Positions 54,001 to 63,774 of a DNA stretch of 64,000 nucleotides are shown here, piece by piece. The stretch's first letter is position 1, and each line of letters begins with the position of its first letter. This DNA comes from Ciona savignyi. Its lineage: Eukaryota > Chordata > Ascidiacea > Phlebobranchia > Cionidae. The notes beneath the pieces are model-generated. The model worked only from the letters and a program-made list of their open reading frames with translations. It did not search any database and was not told where the DNA came from. The stretch covers positions 461,949 through 525,948 of the forward strand of contig CH003126.1 of NCBI GenBank assembly GCA_000149265.1, in the 5' to 3' direction. A program made the translations under genes and the position numbers.

Positions 54001-56387
54001 ACAGCAGATTAGTGAGTACTACTAAATTGAAGGAATGTGTCTATAATTAACAACACACTGCAATAGCTCTGGTAACCCGGCGGTGGGCGCGAGGTTATTT
54101 GACAATGCCAAAAGGTTAACACCCTTGGTTTTCCCATTCAAAGGGATAAACATGAATATCCTATCCTAACACTATTTTACCTGTATGGTATTTCGTCGGG
54201 ATTGATGGTCCAACCTAGGACCTGTCTAGTATTACCTTTATGGCCTCTTTATAATACCTAACTGCACAATCACATTGCTTCCCAGGGCAAGCTCACAGAG
54301 CAGCAACGATCTTCCATTGAAAATGAATTTAATTCACTGAACTTGACTCGATATATACAGGAAATCGTGAGTGAAATTTTACTAAGAATATATATATCTT
54401 TATAGGAACAATTTTTCCATTGATTACAAATCGATGTTTGCAAGTTTTTTAGCGTTTTGTTTTTAAATACGGAAGTGTACAGAACTGAATGTTTAATGTT
54501 TTTTTTAATGTTTAAAGGACATATTAGAATAGGATAGTATGCCCATGTTTATCCCCATGATTGGGAAAACATGCAAAACAAGGACACTTGTCATATTACC
54601 TAATTACCAGAACTATTGCTACATGTTAAATACGATACAGATATTACCTAAATGTTTATACAATTTTTTAAAACACTGAGTCCAGGCATTGTACTTATGA
54701 GTCCAAGGACACAATTGAGTAGCTAACGTCTGCTTTCAATACCACAACCTTTCGGCTGACAATTCAACTCGCTACTAATGAGCTAATATATCTGGTCAAG
54801 GATTATTTACAACTCCAAAATGTCGTTTAAAGGTGTCTACGTTTTTTAAGTTTTAGGAATTTAATAGTATAGCAGGGTAGTGTACCTTTGTTTATCCCCC
54901 ACACACAGGACATGATATGGGAAAACACCCATGACATGATAACAAGGACAGTTTCCATTAGTCTGATTACCAGAACTATTTCTATGTGTTGAATACGATT
55001 AAGACATTACCACAATTTATGTTCAATTTATTTAATCACTAAGTCCAGGTAATGTCCTTTTAAGTACAAGGACATTACCTAGCGGCTGGTTTCGATCCCA
55101 CAACCTTTCGGCTGACAATTCAACTTACTACTAATAAGCTAATAAATCTGGTCAAGGATTATTTACAACTCCAAAATGTCGTTTAAAGGTGTCTACGTTG
55201 CTGGATGCCAAAGTGAAAATGAGTGACATTCCGTGCGCAGTGCATGTGTGTTCTCTCATGCACATGCGTTACCAGGAGTTTACACCGCAGCTCTTTCAAT
55301 CAACCAAAAGATTGTTTCAGTCCCGCGTTGATGACAAAACTGTAAGTTTCATTGCATCAACAAACGTGTATTGGTGTATAACTCACATTTTCGTAAGTTA
55401 TCGTGTATAGTTGCAACAGCAAATGTGTATAACTCGCATTTTGCTTGCTGAGATAAATCAACCTGTGAATCTACTCAGAAGTCTATATATAGAAAAAGTG
55501 ATTTATTTTTTATCCCTGTAGATGGGAAAACGTAAGGCACGTTAACACACGGGCAATCGTCAAATCACTTTGTGCCCACCATCGGGTTAACGGAGCTATC
55601 CGTTTTGTATGATTAAAACATTCCTTCAATTTGTTAGAACACATCATTCTACTGGGTTTAGGCATTGTCAGTTAAGTGTCAAAAACACAACAACCAATAC
55701 GACGACCAGTTTCGTAACTGCAACCCTTCAGCTGAATGGTGACGCAGTCACTCACCTAGATAATTTGCACAAATTAATTGATATGAATGCATTAAATTAC
55801 AGTATTATTTAATAGTGCAAACACCATTTAAAATGCAACCTTTTAAGGCATGAATTGTTATGGTATTTATAAGATAATCATGTTAACTATCAGATTAGCT
55901 TTTTTAAATGTTTCTTCAGTTTTAGTAGAAGCCATGAATCCACTTGATTTAGGAATTGTCTGTTAAGTGCTTTGTACAAGGACACAACAACTAACTAGTG
56001 ACCAGCTTCGAACCTGAAACCTTTTGATTTAAAGAAGATGCAATAACCGTGTTTGATTCACACTGTGTTGTGTATGATTCACACGGTTCTTCAACTTAGT
56101 AGAACCCATTAATCCGCTGGGATCCGTTTAGTGCCTTGCCCAAGGACACAACTGAATAGCTTGCGACCAGTTTCGAACCGGCAAACCTTCAAATTAAAGA
56201 CAACGCACTAAACCACTAGACTAATCTGTCGGACAGCCTTTATATATATTTATATGTATAAACACGCCAAATAAATATTCACAACTGTATAAATATGGTT
56301 GTTTATTTAGATTCCATGTTTATATTTTAACAGAGCTTTCTTGCCAACATGGGCAAAGTGAGGACGGATTTACGATTCATTGCTGAG
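51040..56387 (+). CDS. UPF2: UPF2 (regulator of nonsense transcripts 2), N-terminal exons only
   Basis: Six exons (51040-51058, 51437-51504, 53283-53444, 54286-54366, 55189-55341, 56334-56387) join in phase to 179 residues. A short Glu/Lys-rich N-terminus (MSKETPEAETGNEKEESN) leads to hallmark UPF2 sequence: PDENFFRKLDSSLKKNTAF from about residue 61, KLTEQQRSSIENEF, VKMSDIPCAVHVCSL, and KVRTDLRFIAE, the start of the first MIF4G domain. UPF2 bridges UPF3 and UPF1 in nonsense-mediated mRNA decay in the cytoplasm. The N-terminal extension is much shorter than in vertebrates, where over 100 charged residues precede this point. The remaining, larger part of the protein (rest of MIF4G-1, MIF4G-2 and -3, UPF1-binding tail) was not found downstream on the plus strand before 64000. 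Confidence 0.93.
51097..51385 (+). repeat. Full-length SINE-A filling UPF2 intron 1
   Basis: GATTAGCTTGGTGGGTTTAG (head), TTGCAGATACGAAACTGG (B box), tail ATAAACATAAATATAACCCC. It makes up about three quarters of the 378-bp intron. Confidence 0.95.
51437..51504 (+). CDS. UPF2: UPF2 exon 2
   Basis: EAETGNEKEESNAQNEEQIE QEK less its last residues in this quote; acceptor TGTACTTCACAG, donor GTAAAT. Confidence 0.85.
51518..52135 (+). mobile_element. MITE-C split by a later hAT-like insertion
   Basis: Left part 51518-51677 (GGGCAACACTAAAAGGAGG to CTAATCTT), right part 52061-52135 (CTAATCTTCATTTTAGTGTG to CGTGGGGCAAC). Together they give a standard MITE-C. Confidence 0.95.
51678..52060 (+). mobile_element. 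hAT-like element (383 bp) nested in MITE-C
   Basis: Termini CCAGTATGGAAAGTA and TACTTTCCATACTGG are perfect inverted repeats; TSD CTAATCTT at 51670-51677 and 52061-52068. Subterminal GTGTGCA motifs recur (about 51718-51790 and 51990-52042), as hAT transposase sites often do. Confidence 0.95.
52282..52562 (+). repeat. Full-length SINE-A
   Basis: GATTAGCTTGGTGAGTTAGT to AAGATGAATATCCTATACTA. Confidence 0.95.
52970..53120 (+). repeat. SINE-A with internal deletion
   Basis: The head (GTTAGTCTGGCAGTTTAGAG, GGTTGCCGGTTCGAAATTGG) runs to AGATTAATGGGTTATCCTAT; the middle is lost and the tail joined directly. Confidence 0.9.
53283..53444 (+). CDS. UPF2: UPF2 exon 3
   Basis: EQANRLLAEAKERGQKKAAF, then PDENFFRKLDSSLKKNTAF and VKKL; donor GTGAGT. 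Confidence 0.97.
54005..54170 (+). repeat. SINE-A 3' half
   Basis: CTACTAAATTGAAGGAATGT to AACATGAATATCCTATCCTA. Confidence 0.95.
54286..54366 (+). CDS. UPF2: UPF2 exon 4
   Basis: GKLTEQQRSSIENEFNSLNL then TRYIQEI; acceptor ATTGCTTCCCAG, donor GTGAGT. Confidence 0.97.
54525..55210 (+). repeat. 356-bp tandem duplication containing a SINE-A copy and the exon 5 acceptor
   Basis: ATTTACAACTCCAAAATGTC with GTTTAAAGGTGTCTACG occurs at about 54805-54843 and again at 55161-55199, where it runs into UPF2 exon 5. Each copy is preceded by a diverged minus-oriented SINE-A (CACAACCTTTCGGCTGACAA). Confidence 0.95.
55189..55341 (+). CDS. UPF2: UPF2 exon 5
   Basis: VSTLLDAKVKMSDIPCAVHV then CSLMHMRYQEFTPQLF; donor GTAAGT. 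The acceptor (ATGTCGTTTAAAG) is duplicated 356 bases upstream. Confidence 0.97.
55500..55790 (-). repeat. SINE-A copy, diverged
   Basis: GTTAACACACGGGCAATCGT, then TGCAACCCTTCAGCTGAATG. Confidence 0.85.
55910..56235 (-). repeat. Two SINE-A 5' halves in tandem
   Basis: 55910-56040 (TTTAGTAGAAGCCATGAATC to AGCTTCGAACCTGAAACC) and 56060-56235 (AGTAGAACCCATTAATCCGC to CTAGACTAATCTGTCGGACA). Confidence 0.85.
56334..56387 (+). CDS. UPF2: UPF2 exon 6 (last one found)
   Basis: SFLANMGKVRTDLRFIAE; acceptor TATATTTTAACAG, donor GTAAGT. The family normally continues with a hydrophobic helix directly after this point. Confidence 0.97.
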
Positions 56388-57523
56388 GTAAGTGCATCTT
56401 GTTCATATTGAATTTTTAATACAAGAGAATTAACATTAAACCCACGCTTTCTCCAAAGCAATGTTTATCCGCTGACAAAAATGATACAGTAAAAAGTGTC
56501 AAGTATGTTAATGTTAAAAGAGTCAAGTACTTTAATGCTATTTTGCCTAAGTTTAACTCTTATTAATAACCGTTTGTCGTAACATATTTTATCTTGGTTT
56601 TGTCCATTCTTGTTTTTTTTTAAATGTATTTTCCTTGTGATGTGTATTTTTTTTACTTTGGGACTGTGGCAATGTAAAGCGTTTTTTAGTAACCTTTTTT
56701 TAATTTTAATGTGATCTGTAGATAGCGCCGTGTCGTCAGACTGTAGAAGTATTTTCCTTAAAATTTGTGACCGTCAGATAGGGCTAGAGAGCAGTTGTTT
56801 TTTTCTAAGTCTTATACAATGCTGTTATTGTGCAGTCGCCAATTATCTAAGCTAGGAGAAAGTTGCTGATTGCATGGATAAGTAGTATGGCGGTAACTCT
56901 TTGGTTTCCCGTGGTATAACCGTTGGACTTTGCGTTCTTTTATGTGAACGCGGTTGCACTTAGGTAGCTCACGGTTTCGTATTGTTGACAACACAAACCG
57001 ATATCTCCAGTAATCGATTCTAAATTACAAAGCCTCTTTGATCGTTTTGACGCCGTTTTAGGGTTCGTGTTTCAACTGAGGGTATAACGCTGGTGGATAA
57101 TATTTATTGATGTATTTGTGCCAGTTATAATGTCTATATAATGACCCGTACAAAATCACACTCTTTATATTATGCGCGTATTATGTAAGTTGTATTGTTA
57201 GAATTGGTATTAATAACATACCGTAAAGGACACATTTGTGCTTCGTATCATGTGATTTTGATTCATTTATTTGATAAACGTATGTGATTTGATTAAAGAG
57301 AGAGATTACAACCCTAAACTCTAGTTTTTAAACTAGGCTGCTAAACTATAGTCTTGATATCCGCTGAATGTAAGCAACAATATTGCAATTTCTAAATCTA
57401 AATCTTTGAAACAATACCAATATTTTACATCACTCCTATTTGACTGATTCGGTTGTATCATCTACCAACCGCACGCGTGTTTTATTGTTCCTTTCTGTGG
57501 TCTTTCCTTGGAAAGCGGGGCAA

Positions 57524-58082
57524 CACTAAAAGAAGGGAAAGAGGGGAGAAGGGAAACTGCCCACTAAAATTACGCAAACTCATTTAAACCCTCCTCTGAA
57601 CAATAATCTCGAACCCAGAACTAACCCTAACTCCAATCCCATGTTTAAAACTAAATATAATGTCATAATCTTCATTTTAGTGAGCAGTTTCTCTCCTTCC
57701 CACTCTCCCTCCTTTTAGTTTTCTTTTTGAAAGCGACTGCTTTTATTCAAAACAAGCCTATAATGGATCAGTCGCTAAATAACTGAACGATGGCAACTTA
57801 AATACGGATTATGATGTAAATCCGTCTGTCATCGCCATGCCAATAACATAATATACAGCAGCTTATTGAACCTGTCTAAACAAGGGAAAGCGAAAGGGAG
57901 GGGGAAAGAGGGAAACCGCACATTAAAATAAAGATTACGACATTATATTTAGTTTTAAACATGGGATTGGAGTTAGGGTTAGTTCTGGGGTCGAGATTAG
58001 TGTTTAGGGGAGGGTTTAAATTAGTTTCCGTAATTTTTGTGAGCAGTTTCCCCTCCTTCCCTTCCTTTTAGTGTTGCCCCTA
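57524..58082 (+). mobile_element. Two MITE-C copies in opposite orientation
   Basis: 57524-57723 (GGGGCAACACTAAAAGAAGG to CTCCCTCCTTTTAGTTTTCT) and 57890-58082 (GGGAAAGAGGGAAACCGCAC to CCTTTTAGTGTTGCCCC). Confidence 0.9.
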
Positions 58083-58354
58083 AACGGGGTAATATTTTGA
58101 TTGTGCTTTCCATAATAATGAGTATGAACAGATTAAGCCAATGTATATGCTGTGCTCTGGTAATCCAAGTTTAATGTCCGTTATCAAGTTTGTATTTTGC
58201 GGTAAACAATCATGACGGTTCTTGTAGTTCTTTCTTCGTTTAAAAGTGTTAATAGTGGTCGTTTAGCCCTTGTTTTTGTATACTGGTTGTGTGTCCAAGT
58301 GTAGTACCTGTGCGTGACTGTTTTTTTATTGTTTCCACGAAAAACGGCAACAGG

Positions 58355-58715
58355 CAAGACTAAAATAAGGGAATGAGGGGATCTTGTCATTAAAAATATG
58401 AAAACTAATTTAAACCCTGCCCTAAACACTAATCTCAACCCCAGAACTAAAGCAGCTTTAATCCCCCAGTCTTACACCAGCATTAACGCGAGTTTGAGTT
58501 TCACTTTTACAAATTGTGTTAATTAAGTTGTAAAGAAGGAAAACTGCGCAATAAAACTATGGAAACTAATTCTAACCCTGCCCTAAACACTAATCTTAAC
58601 CCCAGAAATGGGCTAAATTGTAACCCTTGCTATAACACCAACTCTAACACTATAATCTTCATTTTACTGTGAAGTTTCCCTCCTTCCCGCCTTTTCTCCT
58701 CATAAATTTCCCCAA
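58355..58715 (+). mobile_element. Two MITE-C copies
   Basis: 58355-58470 (AATAAGGGAATGAGGGGATC; CCCAGAACTAAAGCAGC, the same subtype as 40005) and 58528-58712 (GGAAAACTGCGCAATAAAAC to GCCTTTTCTCCTCATAA). Confidence 0.8.
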
Positions 58716-58796
58716 CGCCGTTTCACGTTTAAATTTTTCTCACCGACCATGCGACTTAAACTCATAAACAACACCTTAATCAACAAGGAGCGGCTA

Positions 58797-58802
58797 TTTA
58801 TT
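58797..58802 (-). terminator. Poly(A) signal for the fibrinogen-domain gene
   Basis: TTTATT on the plus strand is AATAAA on the minus strand, about 510 bases after the stop codon. Confidence 0.5.
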
Positions 58803-59308
58803 CAGCTTCGCCTTTGCGGTGAAGTATTTTCACCGGAGTAAAAACACGGATCTGGATTTTGTTCGTGTATTTTCCAGGCGTGAAATACAAATTGCGTAGA
58901 AATGTTAAACTCGCGGACACAGAAGGTAGGGAAAGGCAAATGTAGAGAAATATAGATAAAAAGTGTATGGGCTTGAGTTCGTGTATAGCGCCCCTTTGTG
59001 TAGCGCACAAACGCTCTAGCCAGGGGCTTAGGCTTAACTTGGAGTCCTAATTAAATTAGGCATGGGTGGGGTAAATAAACGCATGGCGTAATAGCGAGTA
59101 GAAACTGCAAACGTGGTCGTTTGACTTGGTCGTTTAAAACGAGTCTCTTTCTGCCAACAAAATTTAGTTTTGCCCACTGGTCTCGTCATTGCTTATGACG
59201 TCATTAGTTGTGACGTCATTGGTTGTGACGTCACCTCCAGCGACGTATTTTCCGACCAGCTTTTCCGGGGCTGAAGAATGCTTTGTACTGTGTTGTATCC
59301 CGCTTTCC

Positions 59309-59688
59309 TCACGGGCTTTGCACAGTGACCCATCTCTCCCCCTGCCTGTCGTACTCCTGGTACTGGTCCACGTCATCAAGTTCGTTCGTGGTGATCCCGC
59401 CCTCCGACCCGGGATCGGCTTCGAACGTCTCCTCCTCCGTATCCGCCTCCTCCTCTTCGTTTTCTCGCTCCTCCCCCACGGAGAACACCTCCTCCACGAG
59501 CGCTTCCCTGGGCACGATCTGCAGCGACAATTTGCGGATGGGGTTCGCCTCCGCCTGCCAAGCCATCCAGAAGAGCATGAGGGAAGGATCGTTTGACGTC
59601 ATCTCGTCCTCATCTTCCGTGCTCTTCATGTTGCTCCTGTAAGGACCGTTCGGGTTCGCTTCGCCGCAGTCGGCGGGGAACCACCAAC
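59309..59688 (-). CDS. FReD gene, last exon (FBG end and acidic tail)
   Basis: GWWFPADCGEANPNGPYRSN, an acidic insert (STEDEDEMTSND), IRKLSLQIVP closing the FBG fold, then a Glu-rich tail ending RWVTVQSP and TGA at 59309-59311. Confidence 0.93.
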
Positions 59689-62600
59689 CTAAAATAAGGT
59701 TTTTACTTTAAAACAACCGTTTTGAGGTCGAAACTACGCACAAGACCAGCAAGGCGTTAGAATTAAGAGTGTTTACCTTAAAAAAAATAAAAAAACAACG
59801 TTAAAGAGTGTTTACAGCGTAGAAAAATTCCAATTTATCATAACATTTCGGATTTATTTTAATTCTAAATCTAATAAAATAAGGTTTTTACTTTAAAACC
59901 ACCGTTTTTGAGGTCGAAAATACGCACAAGACCAGCAAGGCGTTAGAGTTAGGAGTGTTTATCTCAAAAATAAAAATTACGTTAAAGTGTTTACCTTAAA
60001 AAAATTAAGAGTGTTTACAGCGTCTAAAAATTGCACTTTATCATAACACTTCAAATTTATTTTAATTGTAATATTTACTTGTGCGTTACTTTATATTTTT
60101 GCTATTTTGGGGGGGGGTTGGGGTGAGAAATTTTAATGAACATTTCACGAATTTGCCCACGTTTATCATCTTATAATGGTAGCTTACACGGTTAACATGG
60201 TGATTTTAGTTGTACCTATGTAGTCGCATTTTCCGTCTCTCTCACATAAACATGCTTAAGACGGCTAAGCCGTTATGCCACACGACCGATACATATACTG
60301 ACCAAACGGTCTTAGTAAAGAGCCCATCATGGGTTCAAAACTTGGCACGGTAAAAAAACACACTCACTGCCCTGTTATACAGTGCGATTAAGCACAAAGC
60401 AACTAGCTTACCTGATCGCCTCGTATTCGTACACGACGATTCGCTGGTGATGGTTCGGTCCCTGCCTTCCATCCTTACTTGGAACGGTCGGTCGTTGCTC
60501 AATGACATCATATCACCCGCCCCGCCCGAGTAACCCGCGATCTAAACAAAACACAAGTTTACCAAAACGCCCGTTTTCGGTTTACTTACTTTTTAAGTGT
60601 GTGTTCCTTTAATTGAACTAAACTAAACATAATTCTGCGTAAATATCATGCATATAGTCTAAGTCGGAAATAAGAAAAAAGTACTTAAATTCTCTATTCG
60701 CTTTTGAATTTAAATAATACACATTGCAATATTCAGTATTTCACTCTAAAAGGTACGGAGAACAATTCCGTATGTTTCGCTTTTTTAACAAAATAAAGCC
60801 ATTTCACCAAACAAAAACGCCGTCGCCCGAGCGGCTAGCAAGTAATTACCGATAGCACGAAGTTCTGTCCGAACACGACGAACTGATCGTACATGGCGTA
60901 CTTCGTGTTTCCCTTCCAATCTTCTATCATAACCATAAGTGAGTAGGATCTCCCGTGGGTCATGTACCTTCGGGAATTTGTCGGTTAGTTCATTTTGAAG
61001 CTTGAAAATCTTACTTATAAGTGGTTGCGTGTAATAGTATTTGTAGACAGTATGCTACGCAGTAAAGAGTTTTCTCGTTTGTTTTTTTCGGAGTTAACTT
61101 CTACGTTGCTGGATTAAGAAAAAAAGGTCTTTTTTGAATTTTAATGTCTTTTAAGGCTTCTTTTTTCCAGGATTTTAAAGATATTCTAATACTTTTTTTT
61201 CTCGATTTTTGAAGTCCTTTATATATGAAGGCCATAATAAGTGGAAAGTGCAACGATTTCATATACTAATGTGATATACGGTAAAAAGTTAAAAGGTTTT
61301 ACGTGTTTGCAGTTGCAGCAATAAAAAGTACGTTAGTTTTCCAATATAATCTAAACCGAGATGCTATTTCGAATTTCATATGTATGTTGCTACTGTGGTT
61401 TGCTTTCTAGCATGTAGAACCGGATCATATAAACACAATGTAAAACTGTGGAAAGGCATTTAATTGCATGCTTAATAACCATTGGTTATCATATAAATTG
61501 TTTAACATTTCCTAAGTCACCATTCCTACCTTATATCATCGAGTCCAAGCCAGAATTCCCCGTATAAACTCCCAAAGCCGTTCTTGTATTCGGCCCACTC
61601 TGAAATGCGTGGTGGTGGATGGATTAGGCTCTTTATAGGTAGTTTACGAGAGAAAGGCGGTTGTATCCATTTTAAGTGGCTGTTACCAGTCTTACATTTG
61701 TGTTAAATTTTCTTGGTATATACGGTCCACACGTTTATATTAGGTTCGTCTGGTTAAAGGTCTCAATCATAGACAACAACGCACTACAATAACTCCGGTA
61801 ACCCGACGGTGGGCTCGAGGTAATATAACGATTAGCCGTGTTAAACGCTCCATTAAGCAAAGGAGAGATAATCTGTCAATTGCCCGTGTGATAACCTCCC
61901 CTGTTTTCCCATTCACGGGGATAAAGAATATCTCATCCCAACCATCATGCCTTCCTACCTCGATCAAAATCTTGAGTTCCGTCGCGTCTCCGTTGAAGTA
62001 CCGTCCATCCAGCAGAACTGGTCATGTTGCAATAGATAGGCTTGGTAGCCATGTCCCTTACTATCGTGTACACCCCGCTTTCACGGTGTCCCGACATCCA
62101 TAGATCGTGGCAGTCTAGAAATGCAATGGAAATACAGGTTGGACTATATGTTATTGATTGTCTTGCGCGTTCGTCTAATATTGCGATCAGTCGCGAAAAT
62201 TCTCCCGACCAATCCATAGCGGCTTGCGATCAATTCATACAACGTCGATTTCCGTATTTTAAGGAAAATCTAACCTTGGCGTCAATCACTAATCCCAGCT
62301 TATCAAGTTATAGAATATGTCAGAATCAGTCGGATCGCGTCCAATCCATACAACTTCGATTTCGATATTTCACGGAAAATCCAATATTGGCGTCTATTAC
62401 TACTCCCAGCTTATCAAATTATCGAATATGTCAGGACAGGCGGCTGGCGAGCAATCCATACAGCTCCAATGACGCGCGTTACATATTTAAACCACGCCGA
62501 CCGCAGCTGTATTGCGGCGTCGTGTGTTGGTCTGTCGGTATTTCGCTCACCGCAAAACATCAGAGCTCAAGTACTACAAACCCAAGTTTAAAACTGACTC

Positions 62601-63733
62601 CAATGTCCTAATATTCATTTTAGTGTGCAGTTTCGACTCCAATGTCCTAATATTCATTTTAGTGTGCAGTTTTCCTCCTTCCCGCTTTCCCTCCCTATAG
62701 TTTTCCCCCAAAACATTAGCGCTTAAGTAAAGAACGACATACCTCTGCTTTGCGATATCGGCCAACGCAGTAGTCGACCTAGGTTGATCACAATTGTCGT
62801 TAGTTTCATTACTGTTTCGTGCTCGTTTTCCAAGTCCGATGCCATTCCTCTCATAGTCGCGTCTTGCCGTTGTTGCTGCATATATACACGGCCAGTTACG
62901 GGTAATAATAATACGAGGGAAAGAAGGAAACCGCCCACTAAAACTACGGAAACTAATTTTACCTTAAGCACGAACTTCCGAACTAACCTTAATTTCAACC
63001 CCATGTTTAAAACTAACTCTTATTCCCTAATTTTCATTTTAGAGAACATTTTCCCTTATTCCCCCTTACCCCCTTCCCTCTTTTTTTTCTTCCTTCCTTT
63101 TTAAGGAGGAAAACTGCCAGCTGAAACTATCGAAACTATAATTTAAACCCTGCCCCAAACACTAATTTCAACCCCAGAATTAACCCTAACTCCAACCCCA
63201 TGTTTAAAACTAACTATAATGTGCCAAACTTCATTTTAGTAAGCAGTTTCCTTCCCTCCCTCTTACCCTTCTTTTAGTTTTTCCTTAAAGTTACGGTGTT
63301 AGGCATTACGTGAGATGTATTTATAGCTATAGATCATTACCATCATTCATTGGAAAATTGACCGATTTATCACCGAAACTCCGATCTCGTATTCTGACAA
63401 CCGACCTTCAAGCCGAAGTATGTTTGGCTGATTGGTTATACCACACACGCACGTCCACGTACAAAAAAGGTCAACACGCTTATTCCAGACACTTAATTAA
63501 CATCAATAAACCTTGTTCGTCAACCACGCAATCGTCTCGTTTTGCTTTCTGATGATCCTGGCCTGGACGTTAATGACGTTGAAATAGTGCGCCGTCGCCA
63601 TTGACAACGACCTGACGTCACCGCTCATTGTTTGCACCAGTGACGTAACATTCATCAGTCTTCGGTTGTAGTGACGCAATGTCCGTGAGATTTGGTCAAG
63701 TCGTTCTTGGACGCCGCTCTGAGCCATCATAGC
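59309..63733 (-). CDS. Fibrinogen-related protein (FReD) with acidic tail, 5' end off the right edge
   Basis: Seven exons (63733-63512, 62875-62743, 62114-61959, 61599-61530, 60967-60850, 60541-60412, 59688-59309) join in phase to 402 residues plus stop. Numbering within the window part: 1-118 is polar, heptad-like sequence (RLDQISRTLRHYNRRLMNV; SDLENEHETVMKLTTIVINL), probably a coiled coil. The FBG domain spans about 119-339: CHDLWMSG, GWTVLQRRRDGTQDF, EYKNGFGSLYGEFWLGLDDI, SLMVMIEDWKGNTKYAMY, IAGYSGGAGD, then GWWFPADCGEANPNGPY. Four FBG Cys are present. Residues 340-402 are Glu-rich. Sequons NVT, NET and NMT suggest a secreted or membrane glycoprotein; the signal or anchor must lie upstream of the window. 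FReDs act in innate recognition, clotting-like and angiopoietin-like functions; which applies here is unknown. Confidence 0.92.
59691..60075 (-). repeat. About 185-bp tandem duplication in the last FReD intron
   Basis: AAAATAAGGTTTTTACTTTA and CGCACAAGACCAGCAAGGCG occur in 59691-59875 and again in 59876-60075. The first copy abuts the last exon's acceptor. Confidence 0.95.
60264..60357 (+). repeat. SINE-B copy
   Basis: TATGCCACACGACCGATACA to CCCATCATGGGTTCAAAACT, then an A-tract. Confidence 0.85.
60412..60541 (-). CDS. FReD gene, FBG exon with altered calcium loop
   Basis: IAGYSGGAGDMMSLSNDRPF then QVRMEGRDRTITSESSC. The usual Asp-rich DxDND calcium loop before this Cys is replaced by Glu/Gly/Arg residues. 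Acceptor TTTGTTTAG, donor GTAAGC. Confidence 0.93.
60850..60967 (-). CDS. FReD gene, FBG exon
   Basis: RYMTHGRSYSLMVMIEDWKG then NTKYAMYDQFVVFGQNF and VLS; donor GTAATT. Confidence 0.92.
61530..61599 (-). CDS. FReD gene, FBG exon
   Basis: EWAEYKNGFGSLYGEFWLGL DDI, a signature block of the family; donor GTAGGA. Confidence 0.97.
61757..61944 (+). repeat. SINE-A 3' half beside a FReD donor
   Basis: AGACAACAACGCACTACAAT to ACGGGGATAAAGAATATCTC, with an internal duplication of the GACGATTGCCCGTGT region. It ends about 14 bases from the FBG exon 61959-62114. Confidence 0.9.
61959..62114 (-). CDS. FReD gene, start of FBG domain
   Basis: DCHDLWMSGHRESGVYTIVR, then YCNMTSSAGWTVLQRRRDG and TQDFDR; acceptor TTCCATTGCATTTCTAG, donor GTAGGA. 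Confidence 0.95.
62231..62440 (+). repeat. 111-bp tandem duplication in a FReD intron
   Basis: CAATTCATACAACGTCGATT...CCCAGCTTATCAAGTTATAG recurs 111 bases later as CAATCCATACAACTTCGATT...CCCAGCTTATCAAATTATCG. The period is a multiple of 3 and produces a long spurious plus-strand frame. Confidence 0.95.
62570..62712 (+). mobile_element. MITE-C fragment with an internal 42-bp duplication
   Basis: GACTCCAATGTCCTAATATT and CATTTTAGTGTGCAGTTT occur twice before CCTTCCCGCTTTCCCTCCC. Confidence 0.85.
62743..62875 (-). CDS. FReD gene, coiled-coil exon 2
   Basis: QQRQDATMRGMASDLENEHE through WPISQSR plus G; acceptor GTATATATGCAG, donor GTATGT. Confidence 0.85.
62915..63292 (+). mobile_element. Two adjacent MITE-C copies
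   Basis: 62915-63104 (GAGGGAAAGAAGGAAACCGC to CCCTTCCCTC) and 63105-63292 (GGAGGAAAACTGCCAGCTGA to CCTTCTTTTAGTTTTTCC). Confidence 0.85.
63512..63733 (-). CDS. FReD gene, coiled-coil exon 1 in window
   Basis: AMMAQSGVQERLDQISRTL through TIAWLTNK; acceptor TTGTTTTAATGCAG, donor GTTTAT (weak), phase 0 at both ends. Confidence 0.8.
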
Positions 63734-63774
63734 CTGCATTAAAACAAGCGAAAACAAGTTAAAAACTTCTTTTA

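Larger units (their letters stand above)
56388..58796. other. Region after the last UPF2 exon found
   Basis: No exon with UPF2 sequence was seen on the plus strand. Contents: AT-rich unique sequence to about 57510, then MITE-C copies. The minus-strand frame at 56812-56994 has no recognisable domain. Confidence 0.5.

Noticed and set aside
59189-59642. Two plus-strand open frames of 119-135 codons
   Set aside because: They are antisense to the last FReD exon; the Ser- and Leu/Arg-rich composition is the complement of Glu-rich codons.
62042-62611. 189-codon plus-strand open frame with a repeated 37-residue segment
   Set aside because: It overlaps an FBG exon on the other strand, and the repeat is the 111-bp intronic duplication whose period is a multiple of 3. 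No domain or phase-matched splice sites.
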